Position numbers and translations under genes: made by a program
From: Deltaproteobacteria bacterium
GTDB lineage: Bacteria; Desulfobacterota; Desulfarculia; Adiutricales; Adiutricaceae
Assembly (NCBI GenBank): GCA_031267005.1
Contig: JAIRZX010000317.1
Location: 1-10,364, forward strand
DNA: 10,364 nt
Direction of reading: 5' to 3'
Part shown: positions 1 through 6,738 of the stretch, piece by piece
How positions within the stretch are numbered: the first letter of the stretch is position 1
How the letters are laid out: every line of letters begins with the position of its first letter
Notes under the pieces: generated by a model
What the model saw: only the letters and a program-made list of their open reading frames with translations
What the model was told of the DNA's origin: nothing
The model's database searches: none

Positions 1-9
1 AGTGCGAAA

Positions 10-32
10 GGCTCAGGCGGCTGGCCTGAGCC
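10..32 (-). terminator. Terminator-like hairpin at window start (weak)
   Basis: A perfect 9-bp inverted repeat, GGCTCAGGC at 10-18 and GCCTGAGCC at 24-32, encloses a 5-nt loop. Read on the minus strand the stem is followed by only three T (complement of 7-9) and then CGC, so the U-tract is poor. On the plus strand no T-run follows. It could be a weak terminator for an element on either side or a protein-binding palindrome. No intact gene abuts it inside the window. Confidence 0.3.
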
Positions 33-1188
33 CCCGGGGGGCGCGTATCAGGGCAAACGGTCTAGCCGCCCGGACCGGAACGCGACAGTAAGGAGGCAGA
101 CAGAATAATTGCTAAAAATAGAATCGTTCGGGCCGGCCGGCCCAGCTGAGGGGTCAGCAACGGCGGAGCCGTGCCCAGATCATTTTTGAAGCCCGAATCG
201 CCACCGCAACCGGGGGAGCTAATGCCGTCCCCTCCCTCATGGAGCGCTCGACTCCGGGGGGGGTGGCTGACTTTCCGCAGTGGAATCAATGCTTGGAGCG
301 GAATCTCCCAAATCGGCACGCTCACGGGGGGCCGCCATACGAAAATTTGAGCGGTCCTCCCGGAGCTACGGCCATGCCGGAGCGCGGGATCGCGGGCCGG
401 GAGACCGGGCGGGCGAAAAGGCTGTTTCGCCCGGCGCGGCCCGGGTTTGGTGCCCCTCTGGCCTGCGCCCGCAGGCAGGATTTGGCTCCTTCGGTCGGGA
501 GGCGCGCCGTCCGCGCGACTGCGGGCGCCTGCCCCGTTCTTGGTCCCGCCAACGGCGCGCTCCAGAAGAAGGCGGTCGGGGGGGGGCTCCGCCTTCGGCA
601 AGCGGGCGTCAGGGGACGCCTGAAAGCGGTCGTCCGGAATCGGAGAGAGCCCCCGGCGGTAGTGCGCGCGACGGCAGGGTCACGGGCAAGTCCAGAACCG
701 GATCCTGTTCCGCGGGCGCCGCGAATGCCTACCTTCTAGATTAAAAATAGGGTGCCCCGGAGAGGGCGACGGAATCGGAACCCGGCCTTCCGCGCGGCAA
801 TCCGGGGGGAAATCAGCGCAAGAATGCCAACTCCCGCGTATCCGGCTGCGGGCGGGGCAGGGCGGGTGCCTGAGGCAGATCGCTTCAGGCGCGGGAGGGC
901 GGGCGGCAAAGGTCCGGGAGGGGAGCGGGCGAGATGACGGAGGGGGATAGGCATTGCCCGGGGGCGGTCGCGCTGGCGCGGGTGGAGAGGGTCGGATGCG
1001 CGCGGGCGGTGCACTAACCCCACGTGAAAGGATACGAGCCGGCTTCCCAGGAACAACCCGGAGGCTCCGGGAAGGTTGCCGCCCACAGCCCGCCCGCAGG
1101 GCCTGAAGCCGGGGCCGTCGGGGGCGATACCCCCGCAGGGAGCGCCTCCGCGGACGGGGCCGGGAAAGCGGTCGCCCCGGGCAAGCGG
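33..1188. other. No recognisable gene; GC-rich, probably decayed DNA
   Basis: Several long open frames exist on both strands, but all are rich in Arg, Pro, Gly and Ala. None has a recognisable domain, a credible ribosome binding site plus start, or the GC-ending codon pattern of cydA and cydB. In DNA this GC-rich, stop codons are rare, so long open frames occur by chance. The stretch contains G-runs at 256-263 (8 G) and 578-586 (9 G) and the hairpin at 868-890. Bases 64-80 resemble the left arm of the cydB terminator (4562-4579). Confidence 0.6.
868..890. other. Stem-loop, 9 bp with one G-T pair
   Basis: GCCTGAGGC (868-876) pairs with GCTTCAGGC (882-890) around the 5-nt loop AGATC. No T-run flanks it, so it is not a standard terminator. 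No gene is attached and its role is unknown. It resembles the hairpin at 10-32 in stem length, loop size and a shared CCTGAG core. Confidence 0.35.
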
Positions 1189-1323
1189 CATGTGGAATAC
1201 CTCAGCCGGGACGCCAAAACCAAAAAGACGCGATTGACGCGCTGCCGCAAGTTCTTCCCCGCGATGAAGGAAAGGGCCTGCGTCGTCATGACGGAGATGA
1301 ACCGCGCGAACGCCGTACGGTGG
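1189..1323 (+). pseudogene. Possible coding relic, YdeI/OmpD-associated-like C-terminal motif
   Basis: Within a longer nondescript open frame, about 45 codons (HVEYLSRDAKTKKTR through NAVRW) read like real protein: mixed charged and hydrophobic residues, mostly GC-ending codons, and Lys, Thr and Met that are rare in the surrounding Arg/Pro/Gly-rich translations. The pattern Y-x-x-x-x-AKTxxTRxxRxxK recalls the C-terminal motif of YdeI/OmpD-associated small proteins (consensus roughly YxxWIxxAKxxxTRxxRIxK), but is about two residues shorter between Tyr and AK. No start codon with a ribosome binding site precedes it, and the frame drifts into low-complexity sequence on both sides. If real it is a fragment of a dead gene. 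The family link is from memory of the motif and is weak. Confidence 0.25.
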
Positions 1324-1678
1324 AGCCCCCGGGTCGGCCCTGCCCGGTCTGACGGGCCAGAGCCTGGCCGATATGTCGGCTTACCCATTCCAGGCGCAGC
1401 CCTCCCCGGATCGCCCGCCCCTCGGGGCGGCGGAAAAATCGGCGCCGGGCGGTACAATCCCCGCGTTCCCGCCTTTTCGCGAAGGCGGCCCCCCCCGACC
1501 GCCCCCGCCTTCTTTGAAGGCCCCTTCCAGCTTGGGCGCGCCGGAGGACCTCATCCCGGTCGCCCGCGATTCAGGCCGGGCGCCTCCCTTGGACGCCGAG
1601 GCAGTCCGAAAGCCGCCTCGCCCGAAAAATGGGAGCGGTGTAGTATAGGCCGAAAAGCCTGCCGCTTTCACAGCTCCC
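1324..1678. other. No gene seen
   Basis: This is GC-rich sequence with an 8-C run at 1489-1496. Overlapping open frames on both strands give Pro/Gly/Arg-rich translations without domains. I see nothing supportable apart from the strong Shine-Dalgarno that begins just beyond it at 1680. Confidence 0.55.
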
Positions 1679-1689
1679 AAAGGAGGTGA

Positions 1690-1818
1690 ATGGATACGAA
1701 ATTGCACGGGAAATTCCTACACCGGCGGACATGGCTGCTCTTAGGCGCCCGACCGACAGCCGGTCCCGGATCCCGCCGTCGCCCCCGGCTCCGGGAGGCG
1801 CCCTCCTGGGCCCCGTAA
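1690..1818 (+). CDS. Short ORF (42 codons) with near-perfect Shine-Dalgarno; orphan gene start or leader peptide
   Basis: The sequence AAGGAGGTGA (1680-1689) matches the canonical anti-Shine-Dalgarno complement over ten bases and directly abuts ATG at 1690, so AGGAGG is only 3 nt from the start. This is closer than the usual 5-9 nt. The product begins MDTKLHGKFLHRRTWLLLGA, a basic then hydrophobic start that could be the N-terminus of a membrane or exported protein. It then turns into Arg/Pro/Gly-rich sequence and stops at TAA 1816-1818. The stop lies 5 bp before the -35 box of the cyd promoter. Most likely it is the surviving 5' end of a decayed gene. A translated small protein upstream of cydAB is the alternative. 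An overlapping frame from GTG 1687 is also open but its start lies inside the Shine-Dalgarno. Confidence 0.3.
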   Translation: MDTKLHGKFLHRRTWLLLGARPTAGPGSRRRPRLREAPSWAP

Positions 1819-1822
1819 TTTA

Positions 1823-1851
1823 TTGACCGTAGGCGCGAATCGTAATATACT
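1823..1851 (+). promoter_or_regulatory. Sigma70-type promoter for cydAB
   Basis: TTGACC (1823-1828) and TATACT (1846-1851) are separated by exactly 17 bp, close to the housekeeping-sigma consensus. The segment is markedly more AT-rich than its surroundings. Transcription would start near 1857-1859, leaving a leader of about 175 nt before cydA. I see no obvious FNR- or ArcA-type operator, although such sites are degenerate and could be missed. A second AT-rich patch, TATATAT at 1948-1954, lacks a well-spaced -35. Confidence 0.75.
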
Positions 1852-1978
1852 GAAACAGTAGCTTCCCGCCTTACTGCCGCGTCCTGCCGGTCCCCCGCCA
1901 CTGACGACTGACCCCGGTGGATTAACGAGAGCGGACGGCCTAAACCCTATATATCTCACCCCTACCCGCGCTGAATGG

Positions 1979-1995
1979 CATATCCGGGGAATATG
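1979..1995. promoter_or_regulatory. Short inverted repeat in cydA leader, possible operator
   Basis: CATAT (1979-1983) and ATATG (1991-1995) form a 5-bp inverted repeat with a 7-bp centre, about 40 bp before the cydA start. A regulator could bind here, but arms this short in an AT-richer leader may be chance. It matches no operator that I know with confidence. Confidence 0.15.
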
Positions 1996-2033
1996 TCAGC
2001 CTCATCCTTCTTTCCGTGCTACGGAGGACCAAG

Positions 2034-3359
2034 ATGGACCCTATTATTCTCTCCAGGCTGCAGTTCGCCCTGGCCACGATTGTCCATTTCTTCTACGTTC
2101 CCCTCACGATTGGCCTGAGCTTCTTCATAGCCGTACTGGAGACCCGGTACTACCGGACCGGCGACGAGCAATACAAGCTGCAGGCCAAGTTCTGGGGCAA
2201 GATCTTCCTCATCAACTTCGTCCTGGGAGTCGTCACCGGAATTGCCCTCGAGTTCCAGTTCGGCACGAACTGGGCCATCTACTCGAAATACGTGGGCGAC
2301 ATCTTCGGTTCCCTCTTGGCCATCGAGGCCACCCTGGCCTTCTTCCTGGAGTCCACCTTCATCGCGGTCTGGGCTTTCGGGTGGGACAGGGTCTCCAAGA
2401 AGACCCACCTGGTGTCCATCTGGCTCGTGGCCTGCGCGGGGACCATCTCGGCCTTGTGGATCCTCCTGGCCAACGGCTTCATGCAGCATCCCGTCGGCTA
2501 CGAGATCCAGGAAGGAGTGGCGCGGTTGACCTCCTTCACCGACGTGCTGACCAACCCCTACGGCTGGTTGATGTTCACGCACACCGTCAGCGGCGCCTTC
2601 ATCCTCGGGAGCTTCGTGGTGATGGGCGTCTCCGCGTGGCATTTGTACTTCAACCAGAACAAGGAGTTCTTCCTTACCTCCTTCAAGCTGGCCTCCACCT
2701 TCGCGCTCGTCTTCACCATCGCCTCCTTCATCTTCGGCCACCAGCTGGGCCAGGTAACCCACAAGTACCAGCCCGCCAAGCTGGCCGCCATGGAGGCGGT
2801 CTGGGACACCGAGCCAGACACGCCGATGTACCTGCTGACGCTTCCGAAGTTCACCAACGAGCCCGGAAACCTCATCCAGGCGCTTCCCGTTCCGGGGATG
2901 CTGAGCTTCCTCGCCACCAACTCCTTCCACAGCACGATCAAGGGCTTAAACGAGTTCCCGGCGGACGAGCGGCCCCTGGTGTGGCCGGTCTTCATCTCCT
3001 TCAGGCTGATGATAACGCTGGGCACCGCGTTCATAATCATAGCCGTCATCACTTTCGCGATAAGAAAGATCGTTCCGTCCCTGGGGTGGGGGCTATGGGT
3101 GTACGTGCTGCTGATGCCTCTCCCATACGTCACCCTGCAGCTGGGCTGGCTGGTGACCGAGCTCGGGCGCCAGCCGTGGATAGTGTACGGGATTTTAAAG
3201 ACTGCCGACGCGGGCAGCCCGCCCGTCGACTGGTACCAGGTCCTCATAACGCTTCTCGCTATGGCGGCCATCTACGGCCTCATCACGGTCACGGGCTTCG
3301 TCCTGATGATCAAGACCGCCATCAAGGGCCCGGACAAGCTCGCCGAGCACTACGCCTAA
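2034..3359 (+). CDS. cydA: Cytochrome bd ubiquinol oxidase subunit I (short Q-loop type)
   Basis: Heme-bearing subunit of cytochrome bd, the inner-membrane terminal oxidase that oxidises quinol and reduces O2 to water without pumping protons. The 441-aa protein has the expected multi-pass membrane pattern. Visible hallmarks are His18 (matching E. coli His19), MEFQFGTNW-like EFQFGTNW at 73-80, AIE with Glu98 and FFLES with Glu106 (matching Glu99 and Glu107), His183 in FTHTVSG (heme b558 ligand, matching His186), KLAAME with Lys249 and Glu254 (quinol loop), SFRLM with Arg324 and Met326 (matching Arg391 and Met393), and GRQPW at 378-382. It is shorter than E. coli CydA (522 aa) because the Q-loop is short. 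Start: ATG 2034 has CGGAGG at 2022-2027, 6 nt upstream. A GTG at 2016 would put the Shine-Dalgarno inside the coding sequence, so I reject it. No frameshift or missing ligand is seen. cydB follows after 24 nt. Confidence 0.97.
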   Translation: MDPIILSRLQFALATIVHFFYVPLTIGLSFFIAVLETRYYRTGDEQYKLQAKFWGKIFLINFVLGVVTGIALEFQFGTNWAIYSKYVGDIFGSLLAIEATLAFFLESTFIAVWAFGWDRVSKKTHLVSIWLVACAGTISALWILLANGFMQHPVGYEIQEGVARLTSFTDVLTNPYGWLMFTHTVSGAFILGSFVVMGVSAWHLYFNQNKEFFLTSFKLASTFALVFTIASFIFGHQLGQVTHKYQPAKLAAMEAVWDTEPDTPMYLLTLPKFTNEPGNLIQALPVPGMLSFLATNSFHSTIKGLNEFPADERPLVWPVFISFRLMITLGTAFIIIAVITFAIRKIVPSLGWGLWVYVLLMPLPYVTLQLGWLVTELGRQPWIVYGILKTADAGSPPVDWYQVLITLLAMAAIYGLITVTGFVLMIKTAIKGPDKLAEHYA

Positions 3360-3383
3360 AGGCCTGAAAAGGAGGAACTTATC

Positions 3384-4427
3384 ATGGATTTCAATTGGCT
3401 GCAGGTAGTCTGGTTCATCCTCTGGGGGGTCCTCTGGGGCGTCTACTTCATGCTCGACGGCTTCGACTTCGGCACCTCCATGTGGCTCCCGCTCCTGGGC
3501 GCGGCCAGCGAGCGCGAGCGCACCGCCATGTACAAGGCGACCGGCCCATTCTGGGACGGCAACGAGGTCTGGCTCATAACGGCTGGCGGGGTCACCTTCG
3601 CCGCCTTCCCCCTGGCCTACGCGGTGCTGTTCTCAAGCCTGTACACCGCGCTCCTGATCCTTCTCTTCTGCCTCATCCTCCGCGGGGTCGTCTTCGAGCT
3701 CCGGTTCCAGTGGGACAACCCCTGGTACCGGATCACCTGCGACGCCGTGGGCGTCGTGGCGAGCGTCGTGGCGCCCCTGCTCTTGGGCGTGGCCTTCTCG
3801 AACCTGTTCAGGGGCCTCCCGCTCCAGTATGACGCCGGCCTCAACTTCTACATGTTCCAGGGAAACATCCTGAACCTCCTCCACCCGTACTGCCTCTTGG
3901 GAGGGGTTCTCTTCGTCGTCATGTTCCTGGTCCACGGGGCGCTTTACCTGTCCTGGCGGGTCCAGGGGGATCTCCAGAAGAAGGCCTTCTACATGGCCAA
4001 GTTCTCCTGGCCCCTGTTCTTGCTGCTCTTCCTCGTCTACGTGGCCCTGACCTTCTTCTGGACCGACCACTTCATCGAGCCCTACCTGGCCTCCAAGCTC
4101 CTGTTCGCGATCCCGCTCCTGTGCGCGGTCCTGTTCATCAGCTCGGGCTACTACATGTACTTCAAGAACTCGCCGGGCCGGGCCGCGCTGGCCTCCTGCG
4201 GCGGGATCCTGACCTTCACCCTCTGCGGCGTGATGGGCATGTTCCCGAACCTCATCCCCTCCCGCCTGGACTTCGAAGGCTCCAGCCTCACAATAATGAA
4301 CGCCTCCTCCTCCAACCTCACACTGGGCATCATGCTCGCGGTGGCGGTGGTCTTCGTGCCCACGGTCATCATCTACCAGATCTGGGCTCACAGGAAGCTC
4401 TCCTGGCCGGTCAAGGCCGACTACTAA
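3384..4427 (+). CDS. cydB: Cytochrome bd ubiquinol oxidase subunit II
   Basis: Structural partner of CydA in the bd oxidase; it carries no heme ligands but is needed for assembly of the complex. The 347-aa product is a multi-pass membrane protein of normal family length. Family signatures are LDGFDFG at 24-30, GPFWDGNEVWL at 54-64, a charged RGVVFELR at 100-107, FPNLIPS in the C-terminal half, and an SSSNLTLG segment before the last membrane helix. ATG 3384 is preceded by AAAAGGAGG, with GGAGG at 3371-3375 and 8 nt of spacing. The gap to cydA is only 24 nt, so the two are surely co-transcribed and probably expressed at similar levels. The transcript ends at the hairpin 4564-4608. No cydX-like mini-subunit follows, and cydDC (the transporter needed for bd assembly) must lie elsewhere. 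The gene appears intact. Confidence 0.97.
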   Translation: MDFNWLQVVWFILWGVLWGVYFMLDGFDFGTSMWLPLLGAASERERTAMYKATGPFWDGNEVWLITAGGVTFAAFPLAYAVLFSSLYTALLILLFCLILRGVVFELRFQWDNPWYRITCDAVGVVASVVAPLLLGVAFSNLFRGLPLQYDAGLNFYMFQGNILNLLHPYCLLGGVLFVVMFLVHGALYLSWRVQGDLQKKAFYMAKFSWPLFLLLFLVYVALTFFWTDHFIEPYLASKLLFAIPLLCAVLFISSGYYMYFKNSPGRAALASCGGILTFTLCGVMGMFPNLIPSRLDFEGSSLTIMNASSSNLTLGIMLAVAVVFVPTVIIYQIWAHRKLSWPVKADY

Positions 4428-4563
4428 ACCCCGGCGCGGCCTTAAGCCCGCCCCGCGCGCGACCAGGAGCTAACTCTCCGGGCCACGCGGCCTAAACCCG
4501 GCAGGGTGCTCAGGCCCTCCGCCTTACCCGTCAGCCGCGCTCCCGGGCGCGCGCGACCCCTCA

Positions 4564-4608
4564 GCCGCCCGGCCCGGAACTAAACTTTCGGGCCGGGCGG
4601 CCTTTTTT
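4564..4608 (+). terminator. Rho-independent terminator of cydAB
   Basis: A perfect 13-bp GC-only stem, GCCGCCCGGCCCG (4564-4576) with CGGGCCGGGCGGC (4589-4601), extends inward by a G-T and two A-T pairs to a CTAAAC loop. It is followed by C and six T (4603-4608). It lies 137 nt after the cydB stop with no other gene between. This is the clearest terminator in the window and closes the cydAB unit. Confidence 0.88.
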
Positions 4609-4636
4609 CCCCCGGCGCGGTCGCCGCCCCCCTCCG

Positions 4637-4854
4637 GTTCCTTCGGCGCCTTTCCTTCTCCTTCCCTGTTCCTTCAGCGCCTTTCCTTCTCCTTCCGTGC
4701 TCCTTCCCTGTTCCTTCGGCGCCTTTCCTTCTCTTTCCGTGCTCCTTACCCTGTTCCTTCAGCGCCTTTCCTTCTCCTTCCGTGCTCCTTCCCTGTTCCT
4801 TCAGCGACATTCCGGCTCCTCCCGGTTCCTTCAGCGCTTTTCCGGCTCCTTACG
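4637..4854. repeat. Pyrimidine-rich imperfect tandem repeat, six units
   Basis: Six units each begin GTTCCTTC(A/G)GCG: 4637-4667 (31 nt), 4668-4709 (42), 4710-4752 (43), 4753-4794 (42), 4795-4824 (30) and 4825-4854 (30). The longer units carry an extra internal block of about 12 nt (around TTCCGTGCTCC), so the array has a nested structure. A looser seventh copy continues to about 4890 and ends near a 9-C run (4891-4899). The plus strand is almost all C and T with scattered G. On the minus strand it reads as Lys/Arg/Gly/Glu repeats, but the 31- and 43-nt units break any frame, so it is not a maintained coding repeat. It starts 29 bp after the cydB terminator. From 4855 to 5059 I see nothing further. 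Confidence 0.85.
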
Positions 4855-5059
4855 GCTCCTTCCGCGGTTTTCCGCCTCTTCCGTGTTTTGCCCCCCCCCT
4901 TAACGCCACCCTTCCGCCGCGGCCGGGATTGGCGCGCCCTTCGCCTGCCGCCCGGAGCTTTACGGGGACCCCCTACGGCCCCCGCATGGCCTCGGCTAAG
5001 CACTCCAGGGTTTTCAGGCCCCGCAGGGTCGGCCTCCCCCGCATCTGAAAGGAGCGGTT

Positions 5060-5152
5060 ATGGCTGTTGCCCCCGACCAGGCGCTCAAGTCCGTCTTGGG
5101 AGCGGTCCAGCAAAGCGGCGAGGCCGGCTTCAGCCGGATCTGCGCGAACCGG
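5060..5152 (+). pseudogene. Orphan gene start with ribosome binding site, otherwise degraded
   Basis: AAAGGAG precedes ATG 5060 with about 5 nt of spacing, the usual geometry. The first 31 codons give a plausible protein start (MAVAPDQALKSVLGAVQQSG, then EAGFSRICANR) with a balanced composition. After about residue 31 the translation becomes Gly/Arg/Pro/Ser-rich without character, although the frame stays open to 5818. I do not recognise the family. Most likely this is the surviving 5' end of a gene whose body has decayed or been interrupted by the IS110 element whose remains begin about 300 bp downstream. The intervening stretch, 5153-5449, shows nothing recognisable apart from an 8-G run at 5347-5354. 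Confidence 0.3.
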
Positions 5153-5449
5153 CGGGGCGGCGGGTCGCTGGAACGCCGCTCCGTCCCAGCCTTGCCGAGG
5201 GACGGCGGGAGCTGTCCGTTTGGGCCTCCGCGCGGCACCCTGTCACGGCGGACGCGGCCTGCCTCTGGCCGGAGTTCCGAGAAGCTCGCCGGGCGCTCTC
5301 CTGCACTGGAAACCGTTCGGACCTCCAAGGGGGCCCGCTTGAGGACGGGGGGGGGCTCCGGGGCCAGCCGGGATCCCCGAGGGCCCCCGGCTCGCGGCGC
5401 CGGCAAGGCGCCGACTCGGGCTATCGGGGCTCTTGGCCGCAGAGGGGAG

Positions 5450-6338
5450 GTGCCCGCCAAGGCAGCGGCGAGGTTCAGGACGCGGGGCTGCAGGGCCTTT
5501 GGGACAATTACGGTTGCATTGGGGATTCCCGCCAGGATCACGGAAGCGCCAGTCCCGAAGCCCCTGCGCGTTTTCGGCACCGAGCCCGGCCCCCGGCCCG
5601 CCTTTTGCCGCGAGGGGCGCGCTTCGCCTCCGTCGGCCAGGACGGCTTCAAGGACGGGGGCGAACATCCTGACGGCGCCGGAGGCCATGGAGCTCTCGGG
5701 GGGTCTTGCCGCGTACATAACGCCCGGGCTCGCCGGCATCGGCGCGGAGCGGAGACGGGGCATTATGGATCGAGACAGGCAACCTCATTGCAAGGACCGA
5801 GCCGTCAGTCCCTGTTAATTCGCGCTGTCCGCAAGTCTTATCCGAGGCTGGCGAGGACCGGGGGCCAACCCGTGCCGGAGCTGTTTGCGGCTGTCCGTCA
5901 GGCAGCTTTCGAGCTTACGGGAGAGCTTGGGACTTAACGCGCTTTTTCTCATCTAGATCTCGCGGACGGCATGATGGCGAAGGGGGGGAGCTTTAGAAGT
6001 CCGTGCCGGGTTTGGAACCTTGCCGCGCCGCGCTGATTTTGAGCGAGCTCGGGCCGGACGTCCGTCGGTTCGGGGACGCGGACGCCCTCTGTCTGCGGGT
6101 CGGCTATCCAGGCACGGGCGGGGAGAGGGGGCCACTGAGGAAGCCGGGGGGCTGGCTTCAGCGCGCCTTGCGCCCGGACGTAAAGGAGGCCTCCCCGGTG
6201 CCGGCGAGGTTCGCCGGGGCGATAAGGGGCGGGAAGGGTGCCCGCGCCGACGCCAGGAGCCGTGGCGAGAGGCTCATGCTGAGGGCGACTGTTTCAATAA
6301 CGAGGACCGGCGCACCCTACGCCGGGGGAAGGGACTAG
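5450..6338 (+). pseudogene. IS110-family transposase pseudogene (frameshifted, internally deleted)
   Basis: IS110 transposases pair an N-terminal RuvC-like DEDD domain with a C-terminal domain carrying a catalytic serine. The C-terminal part (5997-6338) is clear: SVPGLEPCRAALILSELGPD, then RRFGDADAL, a PGTGGERG segment, WLQRAL, and the ending TRTGAPYAGGRD before TAG. These follow the family order (PGxGxxTAxxxxxEIGPDxxRFPxxxxL, PGNNESAG, WLRxAL, TGxPYxxLGxD). Upstream, in other frames, PVPELFAAV (from 5869), a stop TAA at 5935-5937 and HLDLADGMMA (from 5950) match the family's PELREAL and HLDFLDxQI helices. ALWIETGNLIA (from 5760) resembles its LEDANIKLAS segment. Further up, TITVALG, RVFGTE (5570 on) and EAMELSGG (5681 on) resemble TVVAC, RTFGTT and VAMESTG, the weakest part of the call. 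At least three frame changes, one stop and a loss of roughly 100 codons make it non-functional. The NES serine position reads GER. Confidence 0.75.
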
Positions 6339-6459
6339 TGAGCGGAGCCGCTCCCCTGGCGCGGTAGCGCCCGAGTCCGCGTCCGTCGCTGAAATGCCTT
6401 TCTCCGGGCCGGTGGACGCCAGCGCCTGCGGGAGCGCGGGAGAGGAGCGTCGAATAATT

Positions 6460-6478
6460 CCCCCAGGCTCCTTGGGGG
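6460..6478. other. Stem-loop 1
   Basis: CCCCCAGG (6460-6467) pairs with CCTTGGGGG-type sequence ending at 6478, giving an 8-bp stem with one G-T pair and a 3-nt loop. No T-run follows. Confidence 0.4.
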
Positions 6479-6495
6479 CGGCGGCCTGAAGCTGG

Positions 6496-6520
6496 CGGAG
6501 TTCCCAGTCCGGGAACTCCG
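6496..6520. other. Stem-loop 2, perfect 10-bp palindrome
   Basis: CGGAGTTCCC (6496-6505) and GGGAACTCCG (6511-6520) pair perfectly around AGTCC. It is followed by GTTTAAC, which gives only three T, so it is a weak terminator at best. It could also be a regulator site for the CAP gene or part of a mobile element end. Confidence 0.5.
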
Positions 6521-6543
6521 GTTTAACAAGATAAGCGGGCAGA

Positions 6544-6584
6544 CAGCTCCGACGGGCCGCAGTACCGGCGGGCCGCAGCTCCGA
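6544..6584. repeat. Short direct repeats CAGCTCCGA / GGGCCGCAG
   Basis: CAGCTCCGA occurs at 6544-6552 and 6576-6584, and GGGCCGCAG occurs twice between them. These are tiny local duplications like others in the non-genic parts of the window. Confidence 0.5.
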
Positions 6585-6621
6585 AGGACCCGCAGGTTCC
6601 GTTGGGCGCCCCTTTGGCATC

Positions 6622-6627
6622 TAATAT
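6622..6627 (+). promoter_or_regulatory. Possible -10 box upstream of CAP gene
   Basis: TAATAT stands in an AT-richer patch 111 bp before the CAP gene start. No convincing -35 lies at 16-18 bp; TTGGGC at 6602-6607 is only 14 bp away. This is a weak candidate only. Confidence 0.25.
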
Positions 6628-6738
6628 TTTCCGTTGGGAGGCGTCGGCCGGGACGGCCCGGCGGCCCCGCTCCGCGCCCCGGCAAGCGTTTCCGCCCGTT
6701 CGTCCAGCAATCCCGAATTTCGGAGTCAGGTGCCTAAC

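Larger units (their letters stand above)
6339..6738. other. Intergenic stretch between IS110 relic and CAP gene; two hairpins
   Basis: There is no supportable gene. It holds two closely spaced stem-loops (6460-6478 and 6496-6520), a short GC-rich repeat (6544-6584) and a possible -10 box just upstream of the CAP gene. The left part could include the downstream end of the IS110 element. IS110 ends lack long terminal inverted repeats, so I cannot place the boundary. Confidence 0.5.

Noticed and set aside
239..744. Two overlapping plus-strand open frames of more than 150 codons
   Set aside because: No ribosome binding site, no domain, Arg/Gly/Pro/Ala bias, and a 9-G run inside. Chance open frames are expected at this GC content.
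2016..2033. Upstream GTG start for cydA
   Set aside because: It would place the Shine-Dalgarno inside the gene and add six residues not seen in CydA proteins; ATG 2034 has ideal spacing.
2019..2930. Long minus-strand open frame opposite cydA (303 codons)
   Set aside because: It is a shadow of cydA produced by its GC-rich codons; low-complexity Glu/Gly/Val translation, no ribosome binding site and no domain.
3633..4391. Long minus-strand open frame opposite cydB (252 codons)
   Set aside because: Same shadow effect; the Glu/Val/His/Asp-rich translation mirrors the membrane-protein codons of cydB.
4428..4563. Possible cydX-type small subunit after cydB
   Set aside because: There is no small ORF with a start, ribosome binding site and a single membrane helix between the cydB stop and the terminator.
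4637..4854. Repeat array considered as a CRISPR
   Set aside because: Units abut one another with no unique spacers, unit length varies from 30 to 43, copies are imperfect, and there are no cas genes.
5014..5763. Minus-strand open frame of 249 codons with stretches resembling an aspartate-dehydrogenase-like (NadX) C-terminus
   Set aside because: Short resemblances appear in the wrong spacing. The plus strand of the same region gives IS110 transposase segments in the correct order, continuous with a clear IS110 C-terminus downstream.
6634..6738. Upstream ATG start for the CAP protein
   Set aside because: It would add 35 Arg/Pro/Ala-rich residues before an evident signal sequence that starts at ATG 6739.
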